DNA of 45,491 nucleotides from an uncultured Lachnospiraceae bacterium. GTDB taxonomy: Bacteria; Bacillota; Clostridia; Lachnospirales; Lachnospiraceae. This document shows positions 16,754 through 25,190 of the stretch, piece after piece (the first letter of the stretch is position 1; each line of letters starts with the position of its first letter). Location of the stretch: contig CADAKW010000005.1 of the NCBI GenBank assembly GCA_902788645.1, forward strand, positions 1 through 45,491. Direction: 5' to 3'. The notes beneath the pieces are model-generated. The model had not been told where the DNA came from, ran no database searches, and was given only the letters and a program-made list of their open reading frames with translations. The translations under genes and the position numbers were made by a program.

Positions 16754-16999
16754 CTCCCCTTCTCCGGCTTCTTTGTCATCGGAGACATCCTCTCCATCCT
16801 CGTCAAAGTCCAGCGTTACATACTCTCTTGACTTATCATCGGTCTCTTCCTCATCGTCATCATCGAAATCGAAATCCTCATATTCATCATCCAGTTCCTC
16901 ATCCGGCTCTCCCAACAGCTTCTTGGTCAGATAATAAGCACCGGCTGCCATTACTGCGATAGAAGTGATTCCCATAACACCCTTGAGTAATTTTTTCAT
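16745..16999 (-). CDS. Small membrane-anchored, strongly acidic protein
   Basis: The 84-residue product has a basic, hydrophobic N-terminus (MKKLLKGVMGITSIAVMAAG, one membrane segment or uncleaved signal at about 5-24), a short KKLLG stretch, and then ~55 residues that are mostly Asp and Glu with scattered Ser/Thr. The acidic tail would sit on one side of the membrane, possibly binding cations or basic partners; this is inference. It starts 25 bp after pfkA with GGAAGGG ahead of the ATG, and a likely terminator overlaps its stop. I recognise no family with a known role. Confidence 0.75.
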   Translation of the reverse strand: MKKLLKGVMGITSIAVMAAGAYYLTKKLLGEPDEELDDEYEDFDFDDDDEEETDDKSREYVTLDFDEDGEDVSDDKEAGEGEEE

Positions 17000-17024
17000 G
17001 TCTGCACCCTTCCTTTCCTATCCT

Positions 17025-18002
17025 TTAATATGTGGTCAGCTTTCTGGTAATATGGAACAGATAAGGATCCAGTCCCTTCTCCATCGCCAAAGCTGCCTGA
17101 ATATCATAATCTACAAACTCACCGTTCGTATAACCTACGACACGGTTTGTCTTGCCCTCACAGAGAAGCTCCACTGCCTTTGCTCCCATTGCAGAAGCAT
17201 ATACCCTGTCCTTACAGGTTGGATTGCCGCCACGCTGAATATGACCCAGCACTGTAGCTCTGGTCTCAACTCCCGTTGCTGCTTCAATGATCTTTGCCAT
17301 CTCAAAGGAGTTTCCAACGCCCTCTGCATTAACGATCACATGATTCTTCTTACCGATCTTATGACGCTGCTGTATCTTCTCAATGATCTTCTGTATATTT
17401 CCATCATATTCCTCTGTGGTGAGAATATACTCCGCACCACTGGCAATACCTGTCCACAATGCAATATGTCCTGCAGTACGTCCCATTACCTCTACGATAC
17501 TGCAGCGCTCATGGGACTCTGAAGTATCACGAAGCTTGTCCATGGCTTCCATGGCGGTATTGATCGCCGTATCAAAACCGATCGTATACTCTGTACATGC
17601 AATGTCCAGGTCGATCGTACCCGGTACACCTACTGTATTGATCCCGAGTGCAGCAAGCTTGCTGGCTCCCTGAAAGGAACCGTCTCCACCAATGACAACG
17701 ATACCGTCAATGCCATGCTTGCGGCAGATCTCAGCAGCCTTCTCCTGATACTCCTTCTCCCGAAACTCCTTGCAGCGTGCGGTATAAAGGATCGTTCCTC
17801 CCAGCTGGATAATGTTGGAAACCGATAAGGTATCCATCTCCTCAATATCCTCCTCCAGAAGACCCGCATATCCTCTCTTAATTCCCATGACTCTGACGTC
17901 ATTTGCGATCGCAGTACGCACCACGGCACGAATGGCTGCATTCATTCCGGGCGCATCCCCACCACTTGTCAACACACCAATTGTCTTTACTGCACTACTC
18001 AT
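17025..18002 (-). CDS. pfkA: ATP-dependent 6-phosphofructokinase
   Basis: Glycolytic enzyme making fructose 1,6-bisphosphate. The 325-residue length is that of the bacterial PfkA type. Motifs: TSGGDAPGMNAAIRAVVR, the nucleotide loop GGDGSFQGA, the catalytic loop PGTIDLDI, and EVMGRTAGHIAL. The Gly residues in GGDGS and PGTID mark the ATP rather than the pyrophosphate enzyme, which has Asp and Lys there. The usual TIDND is TIDLD here, so the Asn after the catalytic Asp is Leu. A sigma-A-like promoter lies at 18118-18146, and GGAGG precedes the ATG. Confidence 0.96.
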   Translation of the reverse strand: MSSAVKTIGVLTSGGDAPGMNAAIRAVVRTAIANDVRVMGIKRGYAGLLEEDIEEMDTLSVSNIIQLGGTILYTARCKEFREKEYQEKAAEICRKHGIDGIVVIGGDGSFQGASKLAALGINTVGVPGTIDLDIACTEYTIGFDTAINTAMEAMDKLRDTSESHERCSIVEVMGRTAGHIALWTGIASGAEYILTTEEYDGNIQKIIEKIQQRHKIGKKNHVIVNAEGVGNSFEMAKIIEAATGVETRATVLGHIQRGGNPTCKDRVYASAMGAKAVELLCEGKTNRVVGYTNGEFVDYDIQAALAMEKGLDPYLFHITRKLTTY

Positions 18003-18117
18003 TTTGTCCTCCGTTTCAACTAATCAGAAATAAAATCCATGGATCATCATGCTCCAATCTTACTTCCTCTTATTTTATCTTTAACGAATCATTTACATAC
18101 TATTCATCGTACCCTCT

Positions 18118-18146
18118 ATTGTACGTCATTCTTCTGTTTTTTTCAA
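18118..18146 (-). promoter_or_regulatory. Promoter of pfkA
   Basis: Minus strand TTGAAA, 17 bp, TACAAT, ending about 115 bases before the pfkA ATG, between dnaE and pfkA. Spacing is ideal and both boxes are near consensus. Confidence 0.65.
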
Positions 18147-18163
18147 GCAAAAACCATTTGTAC

Positions 18164-21100
18164 CTATAACTTTCTCTCCTTCAGAGCAACCTCTATCACA
18201 CCATCCAGTATATTTTCCCGGATCACCTGTCTTGCGTTGACATTGCGCCCCGGCGGAAGCTTCTTCATCTGCCTCTCCTCTCCCAGATAGACGATCACCT
18301 GATCTGTACCGTCAAATGGAGATAATTTATCATATATCTGCTGCTCCCGTTCTTCAAAATCTGCCCGGTTTTTAAAACGCAGCCACAGCTCGCACGGAAG
18401 CATATCAAACGGAATAATGTCCTGACAGATGACTTTTCCGTCACGGTCGCCTCCCATATCAGCCCTTCCTCTGACAAAGACCTTGGCATCCTCCCGGCAC
18501 CGTTCCTTTTTCTTTTCATACACATTGGGAAAGACCAGTACCTCTACAGCACCATATACATCCTCCAGTGTAAGATATGCCATTAATTTGTTGGTCTTGG
18601 TGGTCTTTACGTTTTTTGCCGTGATCATTCCTCCAATAACCACGCTTTCCTGATCGTGAACCGCAGCCTCGGCACCTTCACCTTCCTCCTCGGAACTGCG
18701 CACAAAGTCCTGGGAGCTGCAGGTGGAATTTTTCTGAATCAATCCCAGATATTCCTCCAGCGGATGACCACTGATGTAAATGCCCAGAACTTCCTTTTCA
18801 TAGGCGAGAAGCTCTTCCTTTTCAAACTCCTCCAATGCCGGATAAGACACATCATTTGCATGCTCCAGCTCCTCATCTCCCATATCAAACAGAGACAACT
18901 GGCCTGACATGGAATCCTTCTTCTCCCGGTTGACACTATCCAGCATACTCTGGTATACCTGCAGCTTCTGACGGCGGTTTCCCTCCATGCCATCAAATGC
19001 TCCTGCTTTGATAAAGCTTTCGATGGAGCTTTTATTGACCTCCTTGCTGGTGAGACGGCGCATAAAATCCTGCATCGAGGTAAACCGGCCTCCACTTTCC
19101 CGTTCCTGCACAATATTGTTGATCACACCGGAACCAATGCCCTTAATCGCAGAAAGAGCATAACGGATCCTGCCGTCAGACACAGAAAAGTAACTATATC
19201 CTTCATTTACATCCGGAGGCAGGATCTCTAGGTCCATTCGCCGGCACTCCATGACATACTCAACGATCTTGTTGGTATTTTCTTTGACAGACGTCAGCAG
19301 AGACGCCATAAACTCTACGGGATGATAGCATTTGAGCCATGCCGTCTGAAATGTAACCATACCGTACGCTGCTGCATGGGATTTATTAAATGCATATGCA
19401 GCGAAGCTGATCATCTCATCGTAGATCTTGTTGGCAACCTCTTCGGAAATGCCGTTGGCAATACAGCCCTTTACGCCTTCCTCCTCATTTCCGTAAACAA
19501 AGTTCTTCCGCTCCGCCTCCATGACCTTGGCCTTCTTCTTGGACATGGCACGGCGCACCAGATCGCTTCGTCCATAGCTGTAGCCCGCGAGGCTCCGGAC
19601 AATCTCCATAACCTGCTCCTGATAGACGATACAGCCGTAAGTGGTGGAAAGGATCGGCTCAAGCTGCGGACAGTCGTATGTAATGGAATCCCGGTTGCTT
19701 CTTCCCTCAATATACTGCGGAATAAAGTCCATTGGGCCGGGACGATATAACGAAATACCCGCCACGATCTCCGCCATACTCTCCGGCTGCAGTTCCTTCA
19801 TAAACTGCTTCATTCCGGCACTCTCCAACTGGAATATACCCTCCGTCCGTCCGCTGGATATGAGCTTCCATACATTTTCATCCTCCAGATCCAGTTGAAG
19901 CATATCCTCATCACTCATGCCGCACATTTTGGCAGCATTCTGCACTACCGTCAGAGTACGAAGCCCCAGAAAGTCCATTTTCAGAAGACCCAGCTCCTCC
20001 AGCGTGGTCATGGTATACTGCGTCGTCACATTGCCCTCAGATCCCTTGGAAAGGGGCACAAAATGATCCACCGGCTCCGGTGCGATCACAACTCCCGCCG
20101 CATGAATGGAAGTATGTCGTGGCAGCCCCTCCAGCTTCTGTGCCATATCCAACAGATATTTTGTCTGCTCATCGGTCTCATAAAGCTTACGAAGATCCGG
20201 ATTCTGTTCGATTGCTTTGGCAATGGTAATATCCTTCTCCATAGGCACTGACTTTGCGATGGTATCCACATAGGCATATGGCATATCCAGCACACGCCCC
20301 ACATCACGGATCACTCCACGGGCCGCCATGGTACCGAAGGTAACGATCTGCGCCACGTGATCCCGTCCGTATTTCTCTGTGACATAGTCGATGACCTCCT
20401 GCCGTCTCTCATAGCAGAAATCCACGTCGATATCAGGCATGGTCACACGCTCCGGGTTCAGGAAACGCTCAAACAGCAGGTCAAACGCCAGAGGATCGAT
20501 ATTGGTGATCTCCAGACTGTATGCCACGATACTTCCGGCAGCAGAACCTCGCCCCGGTCCCACAATGATTCCATGCTCTCTGGAATAATGAATAAAATCC
20601 CACACGATCAGGAAATAATCCACAAACCCCATACTCTTGATGGTATTTAACTCATAATCCAGTCTCTCCTGTATCTCCGGGGTCACATCCGCATAGCGCC
20701 GGTGAATACCCTCATAACATAAATGCTTCAGATACTCCCATGAAGTATAGCCCTCCGGTACATCAAACTTTGGCAGCTTATATTTTCCAAACTCAATATC
20801 CACATGACATCTTTGTGCGATTTTGGAGGTATTCTCCACCGCTTCCTTTGCATAAGGGAAAAGAGCCAGCATTTCCTCCTCGGACTTGAGATAAAACTGA
20901 CCGCCCTCGTACCGCATACGATCCTCGTCCTGTACCTTATGCTGCGTCTGGATACACAATAAAATATCATGAGGCTCCGCATCCTCCGCCCGGATATAAT
21001 GCACATCGTTGGTAGCAACCAACTCCAGCCCTGTCTCCTGACTCATCCGGAGAAGTCCCTGATTCACTGTTTTCTGGGCATCAATGCCATGATCCTGAAG

Positions 21101-21622
21101 CTCCAGATAAAAACGATCCGGTCCAAAAATATCAGACAGACGAAGCGCTTCTTTTTTGGCCTCCTCATAAAAGCCCTGCCTGAGATTTGTCGCCACGATA
21201 CCTGCCAGACAGGCACTCAGAGCAATAATTCCCTCGTGGTATTTTTCCAGCACCTCCATATCTACACGGGGCTTATAATAAAAGCCCTCGGTAAATCCAA
21301 TGGAAACGATCTTCATCAGATTGGCATAACCGGTATTGTTTTCTGCCAGGAGCACCAGATGGTTATACCGATCCTCTCCCCGGACATTTTCCCTGTCAAG
21401 ACGGGACCCCGGTGCCACATAGACCTCACAGCCGATCACCGGGTTAATGCCCTTCTTCAGAGCCGCCCGGTAAAAATCAATCACGCCGTACATATTGCCA
21501 TGATCTGTAATGGCAATATGCTCCATTCCAAGCTCCTTCGCCCTCGCCATCAGCTCATTAATCTTGCAGGAACCATCCAGCAGAGAATATTCCGTATGCA
21601 AATGTAAATGTGTAAACCCCAT
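18164..21622 (-). CDS. dnaE: DNA polymerase III alpha subunit, DnaE type
   Basis: The 1152-residue protein is the DnaE replicative/error-prone polymerase; Firmicutes normally also carry PolC. In order: PHP domain from the N-terminus (HLHTEYSLLDGSCKI, ITDHGNMYG), the palm with the catalytic aspartates in PDIDVDFCYERR and GPGRGSAAGS, the fingers (YQEQVMEI, LVRRAMSKKK, FNKSHAAAYG), helix-hairpin-helix DNA-binding segments (SAIKGIGSGVINNI), and a C-terminal OB-fold (VVIGGMITAKNVKTTKTNKL, MAYLTLEDVYG). Length is normal. ATG at 21622 has GGGAAGGG upstream. Copy B of the dispersed repeat and the terminator of the preceding operon lie just upstream. Confidence 0.97.
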   Translation of the reverse strand: MGFTHLHLHTEYSLLDGSCKINELMARAKELGMEHIAITDHGNMYGVIDFYRAALKKGINPVIGCEVYVAPGSRLDRENVRGEDRYNHLVLLAENNTGYANLMKIVSIGFTEGFYYKPRVDMEVLEKYHEGIIALSACLAGIVATNLRQGFYEEAKKEALRLSDIFGPDRFYLELQDHGIDAQKTVNQGLLRMSQETGLELVATNDVHYIRAEDAEPHDILLCIQTQHKVQDEDRMRYEGGQFYLKSEEEMLALFPYAKEAVENTSKIAQRCHVDIEFGKYKLPKFDVPEGYTSWEYLKHLCYEGIHRRYADVTPEIQERLDYELNTIKSMGFVDYFLIVWDFIHYSREHGIIVGPGRGSAAGSIVAYSLEITNIDPLAFDLLFERFLNPERVTMPDIDVDFCYERRQEVIDYVTEKYGRDHVAQIVTFGTMAARGVIRDVGRVLDMPYAYVDTIAKSVPMEKDITIAKAIEQNPDLRKLYETDEQTKYLLDMAQKLEGLPRHTSIHAAGVVIAPEPVDHFVPLSKGSEGNVTTQYTMTTLEELGLLKMDFLGLRTLTVVQNAAKMCGMSDEDMLQLDLEDENVWKLISSGRTEGIFQLESAGMKQFMKELQPESMAEIVAGISLYRPGPMDFIPQYIEGRSNRDSITYDCPQLEPILSTTYGCIVYQEQVMEIVRSLAGYSYGRSDLVRRAMSKKKAKVMEAERKNFVYGNEEEGVKGCIANGISEEVANKIYDEMISFAAYAFNKSHAAAYGMVTFQTAWLKCYHPVEFMASLLTSVKENTNKIVEYVMECRRMDLEILPPDVNEGYSYFSVSDGRIRYALSAIKGIGSGVINNIVQERESGGRFTSMQDFMRRLTSKEVNKSSIESFIKAGAFDGMEGNRRQKLQVYQSMLDSVNREKKDSMSGQLSLFDMGDEELEHANDVSYPALEEFEKEELLAYEKEVLGIYISGHPLEEYLGLIQKNSTCSSQDFVRSSEEEGEGAEAAVHDQESVVIGGMITAKNVKTTKTNKLMAYLTLEDVYGAVEVLVFPNVYEKKKERCREDAKVFVRGRADMGGDRDGKVICQDIIPFDMLPCELWLRFKNRADFEEREQQIYDKLSPFDGTDQVIVYLGEERQMKKLPPGRNVNARQVIRENILDGVIEVALKERKL

Positions 21623-21652
21623 ATTCTACCAAACCCTTCCCACAATTTCTAT

Positions 21653-21687
21653 CAAGCGTTACCAGTATTTTCCCATACATCGAAAAA
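21653..21687 (-). repeat. Dispersed post-terminator repeat, copy B
   Basis: The most diverged copy: GCGTTACCAGTATTTTCCC followed by ATACATCGAAAAA, the same ending as copy C. It begins inside the T-tract of the terminator behind the HPr-like gene and ends ~30 bases before the dnaE start. Confidence 0.6.
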
Positions 21688-21713
21688 GCCGTCTGACACA
21701 AGATCAAACGGCT
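21683..21713 (-). terminator. Rho-independent terminator after the whiA/HPr-like operon
   Basis: Minus strand arms AGCCGTTTGA and TCAGACGGCT form a 10-bp stem (one G-U) around a 7-base loop, followed by TTTTTC. It lies 16 bases after the HPr-like stop. Confidence 0.85.
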
Positions 21714-21728
21714 CATACTCTCCTACAA

Positions 21729-21989
21729 TTATGCCTGTGATGTACTCAGATATTTTACGATGTCATCCATGGCATTCTGTTCATCGTCTCCGTTTGCAGA
21801 AACAACTACTTCCTCGCCGGCTGCCAGTCCCAGGGTCATCATTCCCATGATACTTTTGGCATTGACCTTTTTGTCCTCTACCTCCACATAAATGCTGCTG
21901 GAATACTGACTTGCTACCTGTACAAGAACAGCAACCGGTCTTGCCTCCAGACCACTTTGTATCTGAATTTTAATCTTCTTTGTAATCAT
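21729..21989 (-). CDS. HPr-fold regulatory protein of the Crh type (Glu at position 15)
   Basis: An 86-residue HPr-fold protein. The site that holds the phosphorylatable His15 in HPr (GLHARP) reads GLEARP here, so the PTS phospho-relay cannot work. The regulatory Ser46 is kept (AKSIMGMMTLG), with the surrounding loop for HPr kinase and CcpA. That is the pattern of Crh (which has Gln15 in Bacillus): a co-regulator of carbon catabolite repression that is not a sugar-transport carrier. Gene order supports this, as crh follows whiA (yvcL) in Bacillus. I take the ATG at 21989, with AGGAGG inside the whiA stop region; a longer frame to 22025 would overlap whiA. A terminator follows. Confidence 0.88.
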   Translation of the reverse strand: MITKKIKIQIQSGLEARPVAVLVQVASQYSSSIYVEVEDKKVNAKSIMGMMTLGLAAGEEVVVSANGDDEQNAMDDIVKYLSTSQA

Positions 21990-21991
21990 GG

Positions 21992-22969
21992 TTACACTTC
22001 CTCCTTTTGGAATCCAAGATCCCATCTCTCTTTCAACTCATTTGCAATATTTCCCAATTTTCGCAGCCGGTGATTGACCCCTGATTTACCAATAGGCGGA
22101 TCAAGCATCTGCCCTAACTCCTGCAGTGATGCATCCGGGTATTCCAGTCGCAGCTCTGCTGTCTCGCGTAATCCCTTCGCCAGCTTTCGTAACCCCATAT
22201 TACATTCTATATATTTGATATCCTCAATCTGCTTTGCCGCTGCAGCCACAGTTTTCCCAATATTCGCTGTTTCGCAGTTCACCTGACGATTGACAGAATT
22301 GCGGACCTCCTTCACGATACGTATATTTTCAAATTCCATCAAAGCAACATGTGCTTCCACCACATTTAAAAAATCAACGATCTGTGAACCCTCTTTTATG
22401 TATACCACAAAATACCTTTTTCTTTTGACGATTTTTGCCTCCAATTCAAAAAACGCCAGCATCTCCTTGATGAAAGAAGCAAACTTCTCCGAAAGAACGG
22501 CAAACTCTAAATGGTAAGCCTTCTCCGGATCAGACAGGGATCCCGATGCCAGAAATGCACCCCGCAAAAAGGCACGCTTACAACAGGTATTTTGTATGAG
22601 ACGATGCTGATGCCCCAGACAATCACCTGTGATCCCACCTTGTTCATCCATCACTTTTAATGCCTTTAGTATAGATATGATCGCATCCGGCTCGTTTACC
22701 TCTATATAATACTCCCGGATATCTCCATGAATATTATGACATCGCACTCGAACCTCTACGGGATCATGAAATACACTAATTAATAACATATAAGATTTTC
22801 GGGCGACTGTCAAGTTTTCTGTACGGATTTCCAAATATTCCTGCCCATTCCCATGCCGTTTGATCCTGCCATTCAGATCAAACAGGGCTGCCAGTTCCGC
22901 GATCTGACAATGACGCGCCGATGGCAGCTGCCGTACAAGCTCCTGTTTCACACTACCGGAAAATGACAT
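21992..22969 (-). CDS. whiA: DNA-binding protein WhiA
   Basis: The 325-residue protein has the WhiA layout: N-terminal WhiA region (SFSGSVKQELVRQ), a degenerate LAGLIDADG-like domain (FLRGAFLASGSLSDPEKAYHLEF), and a C-terminal helix-turn-helix (AAAAKQIEDIKYI, LPDASLQELGQML-like segment, PPIGKSGVNHRLRKLGNIA). In Firmicutes WhiA affects cell division and chromosome segregation; in actinobacteria it is a sporulation regulator. The ATG at 22969 is 27 bp after rapZ. The stop is separated from the Crh-like ATG by two bases, which suggests coupled translation. Confidence 0.95.
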   Translation of the reverse strand: MSFSGSVKQELVRQLPSARHCQIAELAALFDLNGRIKRHGNGQEYLEIRTENLTVARKSYMLLISVFHDPVEVRVRCHNIHGDIREYYIEVNEPDAIISILKALKVMDEQGGITGDCLGHQHRLIQNTCCKRAFLRGAFLASGSLSDPEKAYHLEFAVLSEKFASFIKEMLAFFELEAKIVKRKRYFVVYIKEGSQIVDFLNVVEAHVALMEFENIRIVKEVRNSVNRQVNCETANIGKTVAAAAKQIEDIKYIECNMGLRKLAKGLRETAELRLEYPDASLQELGQMLDPPIGKSGVNHRLRKLGNIANELKERWDLGFQKEEV

Positions 22970-22996
22970 ATTTTTCCTCCTCGCTGTGTGCCTCTG

Positions 22997-23866
22997 TTAT
23001 TTTCCCTGCTTCCGGTCCTTTTCAATATCACGGTGCTCCACTTTAATGCTGTATGGCAGCTGCTTCATATGCTTTGCCAGTGCATTAACAAGAGTAACCG
23101 ACCGGTGTTTTCCACCGGTGCATCCAATACTGATCACAAGCTGGTTTTTTCCTTCTAAAATGTAATTGGGGATCAGAAATTCGATCATCTCAAACAACTG
23201 CTTCTCGAAGGTTACCGCCTGTGGTGATGACATAACATAATCATATACCGCCCTGTCGTTTCCCGTTTGCGGCTTCAGATCCGGGATATAATACGGATTT
23301 GGAAGAAAACGTACATCAAACACCAGATCGGAATCCTCAGGTATCCCATATTTAAAACCAAAAGAAAGGATTGTCACAAAGAAATTTTCGTATTCCTCTT
23401 TTCCTAAAAATATCTTGTCAATCTCCTGTTTCAGATCACGCACAAGCATATGACTGGTATCAAGAATATAATCTGCCCGCTTTTTGATAAAAGCAAGCTC
23501 TTCCCGTTCCGCTTCAATGGCCTTGTCCACTCTTCCCTGCAGAGCAAGTGGATGATTCCTCCGGGTTTCCTTATACCGCTTGATGAGTACCGAACTGTCT
23601 GCCTCCAGAAACAAAATCTCATAACGAACTCCTGCTGCCAGCATCTCATCCAGAATATCATCCAATTCCAGAAGTCCCTGCTGGTTACGGATATCAATTC
23701 CTATCGCAACCTTTTCCAGGCTGTTTTCCTCCAGCATCATCCTGGACATTCTCGGGATCAAAGGTACCGGCAGATTATCTACACAAAAATATCCCATATC
23801 CTCCAGCATTTTCATAACAGAGTTTCTGCCGGCTCCGGACATTCCCGTTACAATTACAAACCGCAT
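22997..23866 (-). CDS. rapZ: RapZ/YvcJ-type RNase adapter with an altered P-loop
   Basis: The 289-residue protein is of the RapZ/YvcJ family: it starts MRFVIVTGMSGAG, continues MLEDMGYFCVDNLP, has VDKAIEAEREELAFIKKRADYILDTS-like spacing and the C-terminal box SIGCTGGKHRSVTLV. Family members bind nucleotides (YvcJ hydrolyses GTP and ATP), and E. coli RapZ controls an sRNA that regulates glucosamine-6-phosphate synthase. Oddly, the Walker A motif is G-M-S-G-A-G-R-N: the invariant Lys is Arg14 and the Ser/Thr is Asn15. GGGGGA ahead of the ATG at 23866 supports this start; an ATG seven codons earlier is less likely. YvcK, usually between rapZ and whiA, is absent. Confidence 0.93.
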   Translation of the reverse strand: MRFVIVTGMSGAGRNSVMKMLEDMGYFCVDNLPVPLIPRMSRMMLEENSLEKVAIGIDIRNQQGLLELDDILDEMLAAGVRYEILFLEADSSVLIKRYKETRRNHPLALQGRVDKAIEAEREELAFIKKRADYILDTSHMLVRDLKQEIDKIFLGKEEYENFFVTILSFGFKYGIPEDSDLVFDVRFLPNPYYIPDLKPQTGNDRAVYDYVMSSPQAVTFEKQLFEMIEFLIPNYILEGKNQLVISIGCTGGKHRSVTLVNALAKHMKQLPYSIKVEHRDIEKDRKQGK

Positions 23867-23942
23867 GTAAATCCCCCATATCTCCATCAGACTGCAATGC
23901 CTTGTCCACCGGAGACAGGCTTTGCAAATATCTCATTGTATT

Positions 23943-24860
23943 TTATATTCTTTTTACTTCCAGCTCCAGCTCCACACCAAACTGTTCGTATACTGTTTTT
24001 TGTACATGCTCGATCACACGCATGGCATCGCGGCATGTTCCCTTTCCTACATTGACCACAAAACCACTGTGCTTTTCAGATACCATCACATCGCCTGCCC
24101 GGTACCCCTTTAAGCCCGCATCCTGAATCAGCTTTCCTGCGAAATACCCCTCCGGACGCTTGAAGGTGCTTCCTGCACTACCGTACTCCAGTGGCTGTTT
24201 TTCTCTCCGCTGTGCATTCAGCTGCCGCATCTGCTCCCTGATCTGCTGCGTATTTCCATGCTCAAACGCAAAATCCGCCGTCAATACGATCATATCCTTC
24301 TCCTGAATAATGCTGTGACGGTAAGACAGCTCAAGCTCCTGTGCGGAAAGCTCTGTGATCTTTCCATCCTGTGTCATCACCCGCGCTGAAAGGATCACAT
24401 CCTTCACCTCTCCGCCATAGGCTCCGGCATTCATGGTAACTGCGCCTCCCAGCGTACCCGGAATCCCTCCGGCAAATTCAAAACCTGTCAGTCCACGATC
24501 AGCAGCCTGCATCGCTGCCTTTGATAAAAGAACACCGCTTCCTGCCGTCATGATCATTTTGCCGGTCTCTTCACCCTCTCCCTCCCGAAAGGAAATCTCA
24601 TCAAATCCCTTCAGAGAGATCATCACTCCCCGGCATCCCTCATCGGACACCAGCAGATTACTTCCATTGCCCAGTATAAAAAACGGAGTTTCAGTCTCCC
24701 TGCAAAGAAGAAGCAGCTCTTTTAACACAGACTCGTTTCCTGCCTCCACAAAATAATCTGCCGGTCCACCGATACGAAATGTCGTATGTGCAGACATAGG
24801 TTCCTGCTGACGTACTGCCTGTTCTCCTGCTATCCTCTGTAAATCTGCTAACTGAACCAT
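23943..24860 (-). CDS. murB: UDP-N-acetylenolpyruvoylglucosamine reductase
   Basis: FAD enzyme that reduces UDP-GlcNAc-enolpyruvate to UDP-MurNAc in peptidoglycan synthesis. The 305-residue protein has the FAD-binding HTTFRIGGPADYFVE and ILGNGSNLLVSD, then AGIPGTLGGAVTMNAGAYGGE-type landmarks (FAGGIPGTLGGAV, MNAGAYG), the catalytic SAGSTFKRPEGYFAGKLI and DAGLKGYRAGDVMVS. It is of the short type IIb form, without the extra loop of E. coli MurB. The real start is the ATG at 24860, preceded by GGGAAGGA; the frame that runs on to 25076 simply translates the tRNA-Arg gene and its terminator. Confidence 0.96.
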   Translation of the reverse strand: MVQLADLQRIAGEQAVRQQEPMSAHTTFRIGGPADYFVEAGNESVLKELLLLCRETETPFFILGNGSNLLVSDEGCRGVMISLKGFDEISFREGEGEETGKMIMTAGSGVLLSKAAMQAADRGLTGFEFAGGIPGTLGGAVTMNAGAYGGEVKDVILSARVMTQDGKITELSAQELELSYRHSIIQEKDMIVLTADFAFEHGNTQQIREQMRQLNAQRREKQPLEYGSAGSTFKRPEGYFAGKLIQDAGLKGYRAGDVMVSEKHSGFVVNVGKGTCRDAMRVIEHVQKTVYEQFGVELELEVKRI

Positions 24861-24905
24861 ATTTTCATTCCTTCCCTGCTGTTTCCCTGTGTAACGAACA
24901 AGATC

Positions 24906-24967
24906 AAAACCAGCGTTTGCCCTTGATTCACTCTGCGTTACAAGCATTTTCCTATACATCGAAAAAA
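24906..24967 (-). repeat. Dispersed post-terminator repeat, copy C
   Basis: One of the two longest copies. It shares AAAACCAGCGTTT, TTCACTCT and CGTTACAAGCATTTTCCTA with copy D. On the minus strand it starts in the T-tract of the tRNA-Arg terminator and runs to about 45 bases before murB. Confidence 0.75.
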
Positions 24968-24994
24968 TCCTTGCTGCGAATACTCGCTGCAAGG
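24962..24994 (-). terminator. Terminator after tRNA-Arg
   Basis: Minus strand CCTTGC-A-GCGA, loop GTAT, TCGC-A-GCAAGG, then ATTTTTTC: a 10-pair stem with one A-A mismatch and a six-T tract, nine bases after the tRNA 3' end. Confidence 0.8.
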
Positions 24995-25002
24995 ACTCAT
25001 AG

Positions 25003-25076
<74 letters not shown>

Positions 25077-25119
25077 AAATTATCTCTTGTACTTCACATC
25101 TCTGTTCCGTACTTGAGAT

Positions 25120-25148
25120 ATTATATATTAGCTTTTCCAAAAATGCAA
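25120..25148 (-). promoter_or_regulatory. Promoter of tRNA-Arg
   Basis: Minus strand TTGCAT, 17 bp, TATAAT, ending 43 bases before the tRNA 5' end: optimal spacing and a perfect -10. Confidence 0.75.
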
Positions 25149-25190
25149 GCTTTTTTTTCATTTTTTTTGCTTTTATTTTGTAAAACCACA

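Noticed and set aside
21990..22025. Upstream extension of the HPr-like protein
   Set aside because: It overlaps the whiA end and adds residues not found in HPr; the ATG at 21989 has AGGAGG and gives the exact HPr length with position 15 and Ser46 in register.
25149..25190. T-rich stretch after the CHR transporter as a terminator
   Set aside because: I could not find a stable stem in front of the T/A-runs.
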